Positions 25,270 to 33,602 of a stretch of 47,146 bases of DNA are shown in pieces (within the stretch, counting starts at the first letter, position 1; every line of letters starts with the position of its first letter). The stretch spans positions 1-47,146 of the forward strand of contig JAQGIW010000231.1 of the NCBI GenBank assembly GCA_028290905.1, given 5' to 3'. A program made the translations under genes and the position numbers. The notes beneath the pieces are model-generated. The model worked only from the letters and a program-made list of their open reading frames with translations, was not told the DNA's origin and ran no database searches. Source of the DNA: Caulobacteraceae bacterium. GTDB lineage: Bacteria; Pseudomonadota; Alphaproteobacteria; Caulobacterales; Caulobacteraceae.

Positions 25270-26340
25270 TCAAGACACCGTCTCGAATCCGGGGACGCGA
25301 AGGCCCGGCTGGTGAACAACGGCCGCCTTGAACAGGACTCCCATCTGGTCGGGGGCGCTCAGCCGGTCCAGCTGGCGTTGGATGCTCGTGGCCCGGTCTG
25401 GACGCGCCTTCGCGAGGGCTGCCGCGCGGACGCCCACGCCCATATCGTTCAAGAACGCGCCCTGGGTCCGGATCGGCCCCACTGCCGCGCCCGCGGCTTG
25501 CGCCGCGGCCAGGAAAGCCGGGAAGTCGACGTGCGCGGTCAGGTCGGCCTGGCCGGGATTGGCCAGGGGGCTCTCCTTGCGATGGCCTCTCAAGGCCTGC
25601 AGGGTATCTCCGGCCCCGGGCTCGTCGCGCCCGTAGTCGATGAACACGGCCGCGCCGCCCGTCTTCGCCAAGAGGGCCCCGATCATCGCGCCCACTCTGT
25701 TCAGGGCGTCCGACCACTCGACGACCGTTCCCAGGGGGAGGCGGGCGAGGCCATCCGGCGGTGTGATCGGCTCCGCCGGGGAGAAGGCCAAGCCGCCGTC
25801 TGAAGCCAGGCCCACCCGCCGCTCGCGCCAGCCATCCGCCGTGCGGACCGCTTGGCGGATGGGCAGGCAATCAAGGAATTCGTTGGCCAGCAGGATCAGC
25901 GGCGCGTCGGCGGGCACATCCTCGAGGCGCGCCGTCCATTGGGCGCGCGCCGCTCCCTGAAAAACCGTAGCCTGTCGCTGGCGGAGCGGCGCGCTGGTTT
26001 CGACGAGCCATACCTCGGAGGCCTCGAGGAAGCCGCTGGCCAGCTTCGCCGCGCGCAATGCATCGCCCAGCATCACGCCGTGTCCGGGACCGAGTTCCAC
26101 GAGCCGCACCCGTTCAGGTCGCCCCAGCCGGATCCAGACCTCGGCGGCCCACAGCCCGAGGATCTCCCCGAACATTTGCGAGACCAGGGGAGCGGTGATG
26201 AAATCGCCAGCCTCGCCCAGCCGAGGGCGGGTGGCGTAGTATCCCTCCTCCGGGTCATGGAGGCAGATGTCCATGTAGCGGGCGACCGAGAGGGGACCCT
26301 CGCGGGCGATCAGGCCCCGCACCCGGTCAAGCAGGGTCAC
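25270..26340 (-). CDS. Class I SAM-dependent methyltransferase, NDUFAF7/COG1565 family
   Basis: The 356-residue protein shows SVARYMDICLHDPEEGYYATRPRLGEAGDFITAPLVSQMFGEILGLW (~18-64) and the SAM motif VRLVELGPGHGVMLGDALRAA (~77-97). It also has LLANEFLDCLPIRQ and LGTVVEWSD, the signature of NDUFAF7-like Arg methyltransferases. The mitochondrial member methylates a complex I subunit; the bacterial role is less certain. The GTG at 26340 overlaps the lgt stop by 14 bases, which shows coupling. Order lgt, methyltransferase, pgeF is common in alphaproteobacteria. Confidence 0.9.
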   Translation of the reverse strand: MTLLDRVRGLIAREGPLSVARYMDICLHDPEEGYYATRPRLGEAGDFITAPLVSQMFGEILGLWAAEVWIRLGRPERVRLVELGPGHGVMLGDALRAAKLASGFLEASEVWLVETSAPLRQRQATVFQGAARAQWTARLEDVPADAPLILLANEFLDCLPIRQAVRTADGWRERRVGLASDGGLAFSPAEPITPPDGLARLPLGTVVEWSDALNRVGAMIGALLAKTGGAAVFIDYGRDEPGAGDTLQALRGHRKESPLANPGQADLTAHVDFPAFLAAAQAAGAAVGPIRTQGAFLNDMGVGVRAAALAKARPDRATSIQRQLDRLSAPDQMGVLFKAAVVHQPGLRVPGFETVS

Positions 26341-27244
26341 GGGCGTCCGGTTGGGCGGCGATGCGGAAGCCCCGCCAGACCAGCAAGGCGCCGGCCAGGA
26401 CCATGGGTACGGACAGCAGGATGCCGACGGTAAGGCCGAACGGAAGATCGCGCAGGCCTTCGTCAGGCATGCGGACGTTTTCAAGGGCTATGCGGAAGAG
26501 GCCATAGAACATCAGGAAGAGGCCAGTAACCTGTCCGGGGCGGGAGAGGCAGTGAGCCCGATGGGTCGCGAGCCGCAGAATCAAGAACAGGAGCAGCCCC
26601 TCGAGCGTGGCTTCATAGAGCTGGCTGGGATGCCGTGGCAGCGGGCCGGCGATGCAACTGCCGTCGGCATAGGTCTCGATGTGCCGCCCACAGAACACCA
26701 TGCCCCAGGGGAGGGTGGTGACTCGGCCCCACAGCTCCCCGTTGATGAAATTCGCGATGCGGCCAAAGCCGAGGCCGATGGGCACGCAGGCGGCGGCCAC
26801 ATCCGCCAGGCTGAGGAGAGGGAGGCGCTGCGCCCGGGCGAAAGCGACCAGGGCGACCGCCACCCCGATGGCGCCGCCGTGGAAGCTCATCCCGCCATGC
26901 CATAGGCGGACGATCTCCACGGGGTCGTGCAGGAGGGTCTCACGGCCCGTGGCCAGAGGGAGCATGTAGAACAGAATGTAGCCCAGCCGCCCGCCCAGAA
27001 TGACGCCGAGGGTGATCCAGAGGATCATGTCGTCAATCTGGGCGGCGCTCGCCGGCGCACCGGCCGGTCCCCACAGCTTGGCGTTGCGCACCAGCCGGAC
27101 GGCGTAACGCCACCCCAGGAGGATGCCGGCGATGTAGGCCAGGGCGTACCAGCGCACCGCGAACGGGCCAAGCGTGAGGCCACCGACCTCGACCGCCGGC
27201 AGGCTGAAGACTTCACGGGGAATATCGGGAAAGATCAGGGCCAT
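26327..27244 (-). CDS. lgt: Prolipoprotein diacylglyceryl transferase
   Basis: The 305-residue integral membrane enzyme moves diacylglycerol from phosphatidylglycerol to the Cys of prolipoproteins. It has about seven membrane segments and the family motifs VRWYALAYIAGILLGW, HGGMSFHGGAIGV (the HGGL-like catalytic region) and GRIANFINGELWGRVT (Arg and Asn/Glu motif). ATG at 27244 has an AGGAG ribosome site. It starts a three-gene operon (lgt, methyltransferase, pgeF) and diverges from ubiK. Confidence 0.95.
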   Translation of the reverse strand: MALIFPDIPREVFSLPAVEVGGLTLGPFAVRWYALAYIAGILLGWRYAVRLVRNAKLWGPAGAPASAAQIDDMILWITLGVILGGRLGYILFYMLPLATGRETLLHDPVEIVRLWHGGMSFHGGAIGVAVALVAFARAQRLPLLSLADVAAACVPIGLGFGRIANFINGELWGRVTTLPWGMVFCGRHIETYADGSCIAGPLPRHPSQLYEATLEGLLLFLILRLATHRAHCLSRPGQVTGLFLMFYGLFRIALENVRMPDEGLRDLPFGLTVGILLSVPMVLAGALLVWRGFRIAAQPDARDPA

Positions 27245-27344
27245 GGCTGCTCCTGTACCGCGATCCGCCGTTCTGGGGGGAGGGGTGATCGGCGTCGGAG
27301 TCGAGACCCTTCGCATCGAGGGGGATTTTGCGCTAGAAAGGCGC

Positions 27345-27572
27345 ATGCAGACTCAAAATCCCTTTCTGGATGAGATGGCCAAGCTGACGCAGGCTGCGGT
27401 CGGCATCGCTCAGGCCGCGGGCGAGGAAGCCCGGACAGCGTTTCGCGCCCAGTCCGACAAGTGGGCCGCCGATCTCGACCTGATCCGGCGTGAGGAGTTC
27501 GAAGCCCTGAAAGCGGAAGTCGCGACGTTGAGGACACGGATCGACGCCCTCGAAAGCGGCCAGAAGATCTGA
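27345..27572 (+). CDS. ubiK: UbiK family ubiquinone biosynthesis accessory factor (BMFP/YqiC)
   Basis: This 75-residue helical protein begins TQNPFLDEMAKLTQAAVG and ends in the coiled coil REEFEALKAEVATLRTRIDALE, the BMFP-domain pattern. UbiK helps the aerobic ubiquinone-making complex in proteobacteria and binds membranes as a trimeric coiled coil. It diverges from lgt with 100 bases between starts. Confidence 0.88.
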   Translation: MQTQNPFLDEMAKLTQAAVGIAQAAGEEARTAFRAQSDKWAADLDLIRREEFEALKAEVATLRTRIDALESGQKI

Positions 27573-27644
27573 CTTCCTATATCTGCGCGAGACGCGCGGC
27601 GCGAAGCAGATTAGCCTGACGCCCGTTCGCCAGTGTTCCACCCC

Positions 27645-27663
27645 CGCGGGGTCTCTCCCCGCG
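27645..27663 (+). other. GC-rich hairpin upstream of the YbjN gene
   Basis: CGCGGGG and CCCCGCG pair around TCTCT, a 7-base perfect stem. It ends 25 bases before the ATG at 27689 and follows ubiK by 72 bases. It might end ubiK transcripts or shape the leader of the YbjN gene; no T run follows. Confidence 0.35.
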
Positions 27664-27688
27664 AGCCCAAAGGACGCCAGACGGCCCC

Positions 27689-28198
27689 ATGGACATTCCT
27701 AGACCCGAAGAAGACGACACCCTCATCGCCCTCGATCCCCTGGATGTGGTCGAGCGGGTGTTGGCCGCCGAGAACCTTTCGTTCGACCGCACGGACGATG
27801 GCGACCTCGCCTTCGCCCTGACCGGCGATTGGAGGGATTTCGAACTGTGGTTCGCCTGGCGGCCCGAGGCCGACTGCCTCCAGCTCTGCCTGTCGGTCGA
27901 TCTCAAGGCCGGCAAGGGGCTGCGCGAGTCCGCGCACGGGCTGATCAACCTGATCAACCAGCGCGTGTGGCTCGGCCATTTCGAAGTCTGGGCTGATGAT
28001 GGCGAAATCGTCTTCCGCCACGCCCTGTCCCTGCCGGATGGCGAACGGCCCAGCATGGCGCAGACGGCCTCGATGATCGACGCGGCCATGGAAGCCGCCG
28101 ACCGCTTCTATCCGGCGTTCGACTTCCTGATCAGCGGTGGAAAGTCACCTGAAGAGGCGATGGCCGCGTGCATGTTCGAGACCATGGGGCACGCCTAG
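27689..28198 (+). CDS. YbjN domain-containing protein
   Basis: The 169-residue protein has the YbjN fold (T3S-chaperone-like alpha/beta): LDVVERVLAAENLSFDRTDDGDLAFALTGDWRDFELWFAWR (~17-58), LINLINQRVWLGHFEVWADDGEIVFRHALSL (~89-120) and a C-terminal helix pair. YbjN proteins are linked with stress responses and protein-interaction roles; the exact task is not known. It lies upstream of proC, a pairing that is often seen in alphaproteobacteria. Confidence 0.88.
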   Translation: MDIPRPEEDDTLIALDPLDVVERVLAAENLSFDRTDDGDLAFALTGDWRDFELWFAWRPEADCLQLCLSVDLKAGKGLRESAHGLINLINQRVWLGHFEVWADDGEIVFRHALSLPDGERPSMAQTASMIDAAMEAADRFYPAFDFLISGGKSPEEAMAACMFETMGHA

Positions 28199-28307
28199 GC
28201 CCTGATGATTCCGCCCTCAGACCCGGTCCCGGCCGCGCATCCGGACTGCGGGGCGGCGCTCCCGCGCGAGGCGATATCGCCCGCGTCGGCGCCGGCGCAG
28301 TAAGCGC

Positions 28308-29114
28308 GTGGCCGCCCCTCTGACCCCGGTGCTCATGGTGGGAGCCGGCCTCATGGGCGGCGCCCTGATCACCGGCTGGCGCCGGGCGGGCGCGGTGTCG
28401 GCGGCCGAGCTTATTCTGCGCGACCCGGCGCCCGGAGACGCCGCTCTGGTGGCCGCGCGTGACGGCGCCAGCCTGAACGGCCCGCCGGCCGGTCTCGGAA
28501 AGGCGCGGACGGTCCTGCTCGCCGTCAAGCCCCAGGCCTGGCGCTCGATGGCGGACGAGGTCGCCCCCCATCTGGCGCGCGACGCGGTCATCATCTCGAT
28601 TATGGCCGGCGTCCCGACGCGCGACCTTTCGGAGGCATTTCCCGGAAGGCCGATCGTACGGGTGATGCCCACCACCTCCGCCGCGACCCTGAAGGGCGCG
28701 GCCAGCATCTGGACGGCGGACGGGCAGGCACGCGAGGTGGCGCACCGCCTGTTCGAGCCCCTCGGGGTGGTGGCGGACCTGGCCGAAGAGGCCCAGATGC
28801 ACGCGGCCACCGCCGCCTCCGGCTCGGCGCCGGCCTATTTCTACGCCGTCGTGGAGGCGCTGGAAGCCGCGGCAGTCGATGCGGGACTGTCCGCGGCCGC
28901 GGCGCGCCAACTCGCCCGCTCGGCTCTCATCGGGGCCGCCGCGTTGATGGAGGGGACAGGCGCTGAGGCGAGCGAGCTGCGCCAGCAGGTGACCTCGCCG
29001 GGTGGAACCACCGAAGCGGCCTTGCGCGTGCTGACCGGAGAGGGGGGCCTGGGTGACCTGGTGACGCGCGCCGTCCGGGCGGCGGCCGCCCGCTCGCGAG
29101 AGCTGGGGTCTTGA
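28308..29114 (+). CDS. proC: Pyrroline-5-carboxylate reductase
   Basis: The 268-residue NADPH enzyme makes proline from pyrroline-5-carboxylate in the last step of proline synthesis. Signs: VLMVGAGLMGGALITGWRRAG (~8-28, Rossmann), VLLAVKPQ, ISIMAGVP, RVMPTTSAATLKGA and the C-terminal family block TAASGSAPAYFYAVVEALEAA, then QVTSPGGTTEAALRVL (the typical TSPGGTT). The start is GTG at 28308. Its stop overlaps the following ATG (TGATG), giving tight coupling to the TetR/COQ9-like gene. Confidence 0.95.
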   Translation: MAAPLTPVLMVGAGLMGGALITGWRRAGAVSAAELILRDPAPGDAALVAARDGASLNGPPAGLGKARTVLLAVKPQAWRSMADEVAPHLARDAVIISIMAGVPTRDLSEAFPGRPIVRVMPTTSAATLKGAASIWTADGQAREVAHRLFEPLGVVADLAEEAQMHAATAASGSAPAYFYAVVEALEAAAVDAGLSAAAARQLARSALIGAAALMEGTGAEASELRQQVTSPGGTTEAALRVLTGEGGLGDLVTRAVRAAAARSRELGS

Positions 29115-29659
29115 TGGCTGGGCCACCGGACCAGGCCCGCGCCGCCGGCTGCGCGGCCCTCCTCGCACTCGCCACGGAACGGCCGTGGCGCCAGATCACG
29201 CTGCGTGACGTCGCCGAGCGAGCCGGCTTGCCGTTGGCCGAGCTATATTCCGTGGCCTCCAGCAAGGAGGCCCTGCTCGCCGATCTCGCCGCTCGCCAGG
29301 ACACCGCCGCCCTGGCCACGGCGGAGACCCCCTCGGACGATGTCCACGACCGGCTGTTTGACGCCACCATGGCCCGGGTCGAAGCCATGCAGCCCGACCG
29401 CGCGCCCCTGATCGCGATCGCGCGGGAGGCGTCGGCTCTGGTTTTGGCCCCGCACTTCCCACGCACGGCCCGGGCCATCCTCGAGGCGGCCGGCGTCGAG
29501 GCGACGTCGGCGCGCGTGATCGCCATGACGCTGGTCTGGGCGCGGGTGGCCCAGGTCTGGCGGGACGACGAGGGCGCCCTCAACCGGACCATGGCCGAAA
29601 TCGACCAGCGCCTGAAGCAGATGCGCGTGCGCCTCGCCCGCATCGGCGCTGGCTTCTGA
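29114..29659 (+). CDS. TetR-fold protein with COQ9-like C-terminal half
   Basis: The 181-residue protein starts with a TetR-like HTH (WRQITLRDVAERAGLPLAELYSVASSKEALLADLAARQ). The second half reads VHDRLFDATMARVEAMQPDRAPL and then VWARVAQVWRDDEGALNRTMAEIDQRLKQM, which looks like the C-terminal part of COQ9-type lipid-binding proteins. Whether it binds DNA or a ubiquinone intermediate cannot be decided here. It is coupled to proC by a one-base overlap. UbiK lies 1.7 kb upstream on the same strand. Confidence 0.7.
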   Translation: MAGPPDQARAAGCAALLALATERPWRQITLRDVAERAGLPLAELYSVASSKEALLADLAARQDTAALATAETPSDDVHDRLFDATMARVEAMQPDRAPLIAIAREASALVLAPHFPRTARAILEAAGVEATSARVIAMTLVWARVAQVWRDDEGALNRTMAEIDQRLKQMRVRLARIGAGF

Positions 29660-29680
29660 CCCGGTCCTGGCCAATCCGTT

Positions 29681-31024
29681 TTACGGCAGGGTGACCGTCG
29701 CGCGTAGGCCGCCTAGGGGCGAGGCGCTCAGGGTCACGTCGCCGCCGTGGCCGCGCGCCACGTCCCTGGCGATCGCCAGGCCGAGGCCGACGCCCTTGGT
29801 GTTGGGGCCTCGCGCGGCCTCCAGGCGACTGAACGGCGCGAAGGCGTCGTCATAGCGATCGGGAGATATCCCGGGCCCATCGTCATCGACGTGAATCTCC
29901 ACGCCGCCCGACAGAGTGTTCCGGGCGGTGATCTCCACCCGGCCGCCGTGACCCACGGCGTTGCTCACGAGGTTGGTCAGGGCGCGCTTGAGGGCGCCGG
30001 GGCGGACGTGCGCCAGGACGTCGGGCGCGGCGTCGACCACCACGCCCACACCCGACCGCGCCGCGCCATCGCGCACGTCGTCGATGATATCCACCACCCG
30101 GACGGTCTCCACGTCCTCTCCTCCCTCGCCCCGGGCGAAGGCGAGGTACTCGTCGATCATGTGCTCCATCTCGGCCAAGTCCGCCTTCATCGCCTCGATG
30201 CGGGAACCGGGCGGCGAGAGGGCCAGCTCCAGCTTCAGCCGGGTGAGCGGCGTGCGAAGGTCGTGGCTGACGGCGGCGAGCAGGATGGTGCGCTGATCGA
30301 CATGCCGCTGGATTCTCGCCTTCATCGCCAGGAACGCGCGGGCCGCCAGGCGCACCTCGCGCGCGCCGTGGGGGCGAAAGGCGACGTCCGCCCCGCGGCC
30401 GAAGGCGTCCGCGGCGTAGGCCAGCCGCTCGATGGCGCGCACCTGGTTGCGGATGAACACGATCGAGATCCCGGTCAGCAGCACCGTGGCGGCCGTTAGC
30501 CAGAAGATGAAGATGTGGCCGCGGGTGGCGAACACCCGATCCTTTGGGGCGATGATCCGCAGGACGCCTCCGGGGACCTTCACGCGAACGTCCACGTAGG
30601 CGGGATAGCGGCCGGTGTCGAACCAGAACGGGACGTCTATCCGGTCGGACAAAGCCTTCCTCAGGGAACGGTCGACGGCGACGAACAGCGACGGGCGGCG
30701 TCCGCGCGGCAGCACCCCGCCATCCTGGAACATGATCGACAGGTCCAGATTGGCCTGGGCGCGGTCCTCCAGGCGTTTGAGGCTCGCCGCGCTGGGATCC
30801 TCCTCGTAGGTTTGCAGGATCAGGGCCACGTCGCCCGCGAGGCCCTCGGTGAGGTGGCTGTTCACTGTCTGCCAGTGGGCGTCGAAGAATACATAGGTGA
30901 CCGCGATCTGCATCAGCGCCACGGGCAGCACTATGATGAGCAGGCTACGGCCGAACAGGGATGTCGGCGTCAGGCGCTTCAGCGACCGCCAGAACAACCG
31001 GGGCCAGGGCCTGGGGAGGCGCAT
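29681..31024 (-). CDS. Sensor histidine kinase, EnvZ-like
   Basis: This 447-residue inner-membrane kinase has two membrane segments (~26-46 and ~172-192) enclosing a ~125-residue periplasmic sensor, then a HAMP linker, the H-box LLAAVSHDLRTPLTRLKLELAL (~245-265), the N-box LTNLVSNAVGHG, DDDGPGI and the G-box GVGLGLAIARDVARGHGG. It phosphorylates the OmpR-type regulator encoded directly upstream; the two overlap by one base. The family senses osmotic or envelope signals. The N-box has His-Gly in place of the usual aromatic residue, a small oddity. Confidence 0.92.
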   Translation of the reverse strand: MRLPRPWPRLFWRSLKRLTPTSLFGRSLLIIVLPVALMQIAVTYVFFDAHWQTVNSHLTEGLAGDVALILQTYEEDPSAASLKRLEDRAQANLDLSIMFQDGGVLPRGRRPSLFVAVDRSLRKALSDRIDVPFWFDTGRYPAYVDVRVKVPGGVLRIIAPKDRVFATRGHIFIFWLTAATVLLTGISIVFIRNQVRAIERLAYAADAFGRGADVAFRPHGAREVRLAARAFLAMKARIQRHVDQRTILLAAVSHDLRTPLTRLKLELALSPPGSRIEAMKADLAEMEHMIDEYLAFARGEGGEDVETVRVVDIIDDVRDGAARSGVGVVVDAAPDVLAHVRPGALKRALTNLVSNAVGHGGRVEITARNTLSGGVEIHVDDDGPGISPDRYDDAFAPFSRLEAARGPNTKGVGLGLAIARDVARGHGGDVTLSASPLGGLRATVTLP

Positions 31025-31725
31025 CAGTCGGGCGTGAGCATGTAGCCGCGGCCGCGGACGGTTCGAAGGTACCGCGGGTTGGCCGGGTCGGCTTCGATCT
31101 TGCGACGTAGCCGGGTGACCTGGATGTCGACGGCCCGACCGCCCGCGTCGGTGTTGGCGCCCACCAGATCGAGGCGATCGACTGCGGCGTGGGCCGCCCT
31201 GGCCAACACCCTCAGCAGATGCGCCTCGCTTTCGGTCAGCCTAACAGCCGCGCCGTCGGCGTAGAGTTCGCCGCGGCCGGTGTCGAAGACACAACGACCG
31301 AGCTTGACTTGTCGCGCCGCCGGGGGCGCCTGGGCGGCGCGGCGCAGGATCGCCTCGACTCGCAGGACCAGTTCCTCCGGATCGAAGGGCTTGGCCAGGT
31401 AGTCGTCCGCCCCCAGCCTCAGGCCCTCGATGCGATCGTCCGGCTGACCGCGGGCCGTGAGGATCAGGACCGGGGCCGCGCCTGCCTCCCCCGCCAGGCT
31501 TCGGAGCCACCGTGTGAGGGAGAGGCCGTCCTCGCCGGGCATCATCACGTCCACGATCAGCAGATCGAAGCACAGGGCGGAGAGCAGACGGCGGGCTCCG
31601 GCGGCCTCGGCCGCGGTGCTGACGCGAAACCCCTTGCGGGTCAGATACTCCTTGAGCAGATCACGGATGCGGTTGTCGTCGTCGATCACCAGCAGGTGGC
31701 GACGATCGTCATCGACGGCCATCAT
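31024..31725 (-). CDS. OmpR-family response regulator
   Basis: The 233-residue protein has a receiver domain (LLVIDDDNRIRDLLKEYLTRKGF, phospho-acceptor Asp in DLLIVDVMMPGEDG, Thr in LILTARGQ, Lys in YLAKPFDPEEL) and a winged-helix DNA-binding domain (LTESEAHLLRVLARAAHAAVDRLDL, VDIQVTRLRRKIEADPANPRYLRTVRGRGYML). It is the partner of the kinase at 29681-31024. ATG at 31725 or 31722 are equal candidates. A palindromic repeat lies between it and the divergent ilvE. Confidence 0.93.
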   Translation of the reverse strand: MMAVDDDRRHLLVIDDDNRIRDLLKEYLTRKGFRVSTAAEAAGARRLLSALCFDLLIVDVMMPGEDGLSLTRWLRSLAGEAGAAPVLILTARGQPDDRIEGLRLGADDYLAKPFDPEELVLRVEAILRRAAQAPPAARQVKLGRCVFDTGRGELYADGAAVRLTESEAHLLRVLARAAHAAVDRLDLVGANTDAGGRAVDIQVTRLRRKIEADPANPRYLRTVRGRGYMLTPD

Positions 31726-31764
31726 CGGCGCGCCAATTCGTTTGACGGGCGCGGCAAGGCAGCG

Positions 31765-31820
31765 TCTAGAGCAAACCCCGATCGGGTGAGATCACCCGAT
31801 CGGGGACAATTTGCTCTAGA
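31765..31820. repeat. Palindromic intergenic repeat with TCTAGAGCAAA / TTTGCTCTAGA ends
   Basis: This 56-base inverted repeat begins TCTAGAGCAAA and ends TTTGCTCTAGA. Its core is the perfect stem CCCCGATCGGGTGA / TCACCCGATCGGGG around GA. The ends agree with the repeat at 304-355 while the core is wholly different. It lies between the two-component pair and ilvE, where the promoters of both should be. Confidence 0.75.
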
Positions 31821-31918
31821 AACTAGAGTTTGCGCGCTTCCCGCTCGCCCAACCAGTTCCCACTTGGGCGGGAAGCGCGTAGGCGCACGGCTTTCGGCGG
31901 AAGGGGGTTTGCGGCCCA

Positions 31919-32797
31919 ATGTCATTGGTTCCCTACGATGATCGTGACGGCTGGATCTGGTTCGACGGCCAGTTCACACCCTGGCGCGAGGCCAAGGTGC
32001 ACATCCTCACCCACGCCCTTCACTACGCATCGGCCGTGTTCGAGGGTGAGCGCATGTACGGCGGAGAAATCTTCAAGCTCCGCGAGCACACCGAGCGGTT
32101 GTTCAGATCGGCCGAAATCCTCGACTTCACGATACCCTTCACGATGGCTCAGATCGATGAGGCGTGCAACGCGACCTGCGCGCGCAACGGCCTCGACGAC
32201 TGCTACGTGCGACCGATCGCCTGGCGCGGGTCCGAGACGATCGGCGTTTCCGCCCAGAACAGCAAGATTCACGTGGCGATCGCCGTCTGGGATTGGCCCA
32301 GCTACTTCAATCCGGAGGAGAAGGCCAAGGGGATCGCCCTGACCTGGGCCAAGTACCGCCGGCCGTCCCCGGACACCGCCCCCACCGCGTCCAAGGCGGC
32401 GGGGCTCTACATGATCTGCACCATCTCCAAGCATGCCGCTGAACGGGACGGCTACGCAGACGCCATGATGCTGGACTGGCGCGGCTATGTCGCGGAGGCC
32501 ACCGGGGCCAACGTGTTCTTCATTCGTGACGGCGTGCTGCACACGCCCGACCCCGATTGCTTTCTCGACGGCATCACCCGGCGGTCGGTGATCGACCTCG
32601 CCAAGGCCAAGGGCTTCGAAGTAGTGCAGCGGCACATTCTGCCCGAGGAACTCTCGACGTTCTCGGAGTGCTTCATCGTGGGCACCGCCGCCGAGGTGAC
32701 GCCGGTCGCTCAGGTGGGCGAGTATCGCTTCCGCCCCGGCAACATCTCGCTCGCGCTGATGGACGACTATGCGCGGTTCGTCCGCCGGCAGGGCTGA
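31919..32797 (+). CDS. ilvE: Branched-chain amino acid aminotransferase
   Basis: This 292-residue PLP fold-type IV enzyme makes Ile, Leu and Val from their keto acids. Signs: IWFDGQFTPWREAKVHILTHALHYASAVFEGERMY (~13-47), TASKAAGLYMICTIS with the PLP Lys (~159), DAMMLDWRGYVAEATGANVFFI, DGITRRSVIDLAKAKGFEV and ECFIVGTAAEVTPV. ATG at 31919. It is transcribed away from the response regulator. Confidence 0.95.
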   Translation: MSLVPYDDRDGWIWFDGQFTPWREAKVHILTHALHYASAVFEGERMYGGEIFKLREHTERLFRSAEILDFTIPFTMAQIDEACNATCARNGLDDCYVRPIAWRGSETIGVSAQNSKIHVAIAVWDWPSYFNPEEKAKGIALTWAKYRRPSPDTAPTASKAAGLYMICTISKHAAERDGYADAMMLDWRGYVAEATGANVFFIRDGVLHTPDPDCFLDGITRRSVIDLAKAKGFEVVQRHILPEELSTFSECFIVGTAAEVTPVAQVGEYRFRPGNISLALMDDYARFVRRQG

Positions 32798-32805
32798 CGC
32801 CTCCT

Positions 32806-33180
32806 TCAGATCGTCCACGTTTCGGGGTGCGGAATGGCCTCGTTGCGGAACAGACGCATCAGGCCGACCGCGCAACGGACGATGAACCACAGGAACACCA
32901 GCGGCAGCAGCGCGAAGCCGATGAGCAGGGCACAGAGCACCAACGCGATCACGAAATAGAGCAACCCCATCCAGAAGGTGCGGATCAGGTACGTGTAGTG
33001 TGACTGCAGCCAGGGCGGGGCGCTATCGCGAGCGACATAGGCCATGATCAGGCCGATCACGTGGGTGAGTCCGCCCAGCGGCGCCAGGAAGAGAATGTAA
33101 ATGATCAGCGCCATCTGCCTCTCGTCGACCAGCGGGGACGGCGTCGAGGGCGGGGGCGGCGGCTCCAGGGACTGGGTCAT
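32806..33180 (-). CDS. Small membrane protein, DUF4870-like
   Basis: The 124-residue protein has a proline-rich N-terminus and then LVDERQMALIIYILFLAPLGGLTHVIGLIMAYV, PPWLQSHYTYLIRTFWMGLLYFVI and FALLPLVFLWFIVRCAVGLMRLFRNEAIP. This pattern of three to four membrane helices with a Tyr/Arg-rich loop occurs in DUF4870/Tic20-like proteins. Role unknown. ATG at 33180, 29 bases after the folB stop on the same strand. Confidence 0.8.
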   Translation of the reverse strand: MTQSLEPPPPPSTPSPLVDERQMALIIYILFLAPLGGLTHVIGLIMAYVARDSAPPWLQSHYTYLIRTFWMGLLYFVIALVLCALLIGFALLPLVFLWFIVRCAVGLMRLFRNEAIPHPETWTI

Positions 33181-33209
33181 CGGCGACCTTCCTGTTGGTT
33201 CGGCGCAGC

Positions 33210-33602
33210 CTAATCCCGCTCCACGATAATCTCCACCCCGGCGGCTTGCGCCTGAGGCGCCAGGGCGTGAGGTTTTTCCACCCGCACCCGGGCGCGCAGA
33301 GCGCACGGTTCGGCGAGGCAGGCGCGGGCCAGGCGCCAGGCGAAGGTCTCCACAAGCAGGATGTGGCCGCTGTCGGCCAAGTGGCGTGCGTGGCCGACGA
33401 TACGCTCGTAGTTCACCGTCTCCCCAATGGTGCGCCAGCCGCCGGCGGCCACATCCAGTTCGACATCCACGATCAACGGCTGTCGCCGGCCTCGCTCGTG
33501 AGCGTGGACGCCGATTTCTGCATCTACCGTCAGGCCGCGAACGAAGACCTTGGCGGAGACGAACCGCGGCGAGGTCGGCTTGGAGTCACTCACCGACGAC
33601 AT
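33210..33602 (-). CDS. folB: Dihydroneopterin aldolase
   Basis: The 130-residue enzyme converts dihydroneopterin to 6-hydroxymethyl-dihydropterin in folate synthesis. Signs: VFVRGLTVDAEIGVHAHERGRRQPLIVDVELDV (~19-51), TVNYERIV, HILLVETFAWRLARACL (catalytic Glu/Tyr region) and RVRVEKPHAL. Its start overlaps the stop of the SDR gene by 17 bases, so they are one operon. Confidence 0.9.
   Translation of the reverse strand: MSSVSDSKPTSPRFVSAKVFVRGLTVDAEIGVHAHERGRRQPLIVDVELDVAAGGWRTIGETVNYERIVGHARHLADSGHILLVETFAWRLARACLAEPCALRARVRVEKPHALAPQAQAAGVEIIVERD

Noticed and set aside
24485-25870. A longer PgeF protein starting upstream at 25870
   Set aside because: The upstream part is out-of-frame antisense-like sequence over the methyltransferase gene; the family start is the ATG at 25267.
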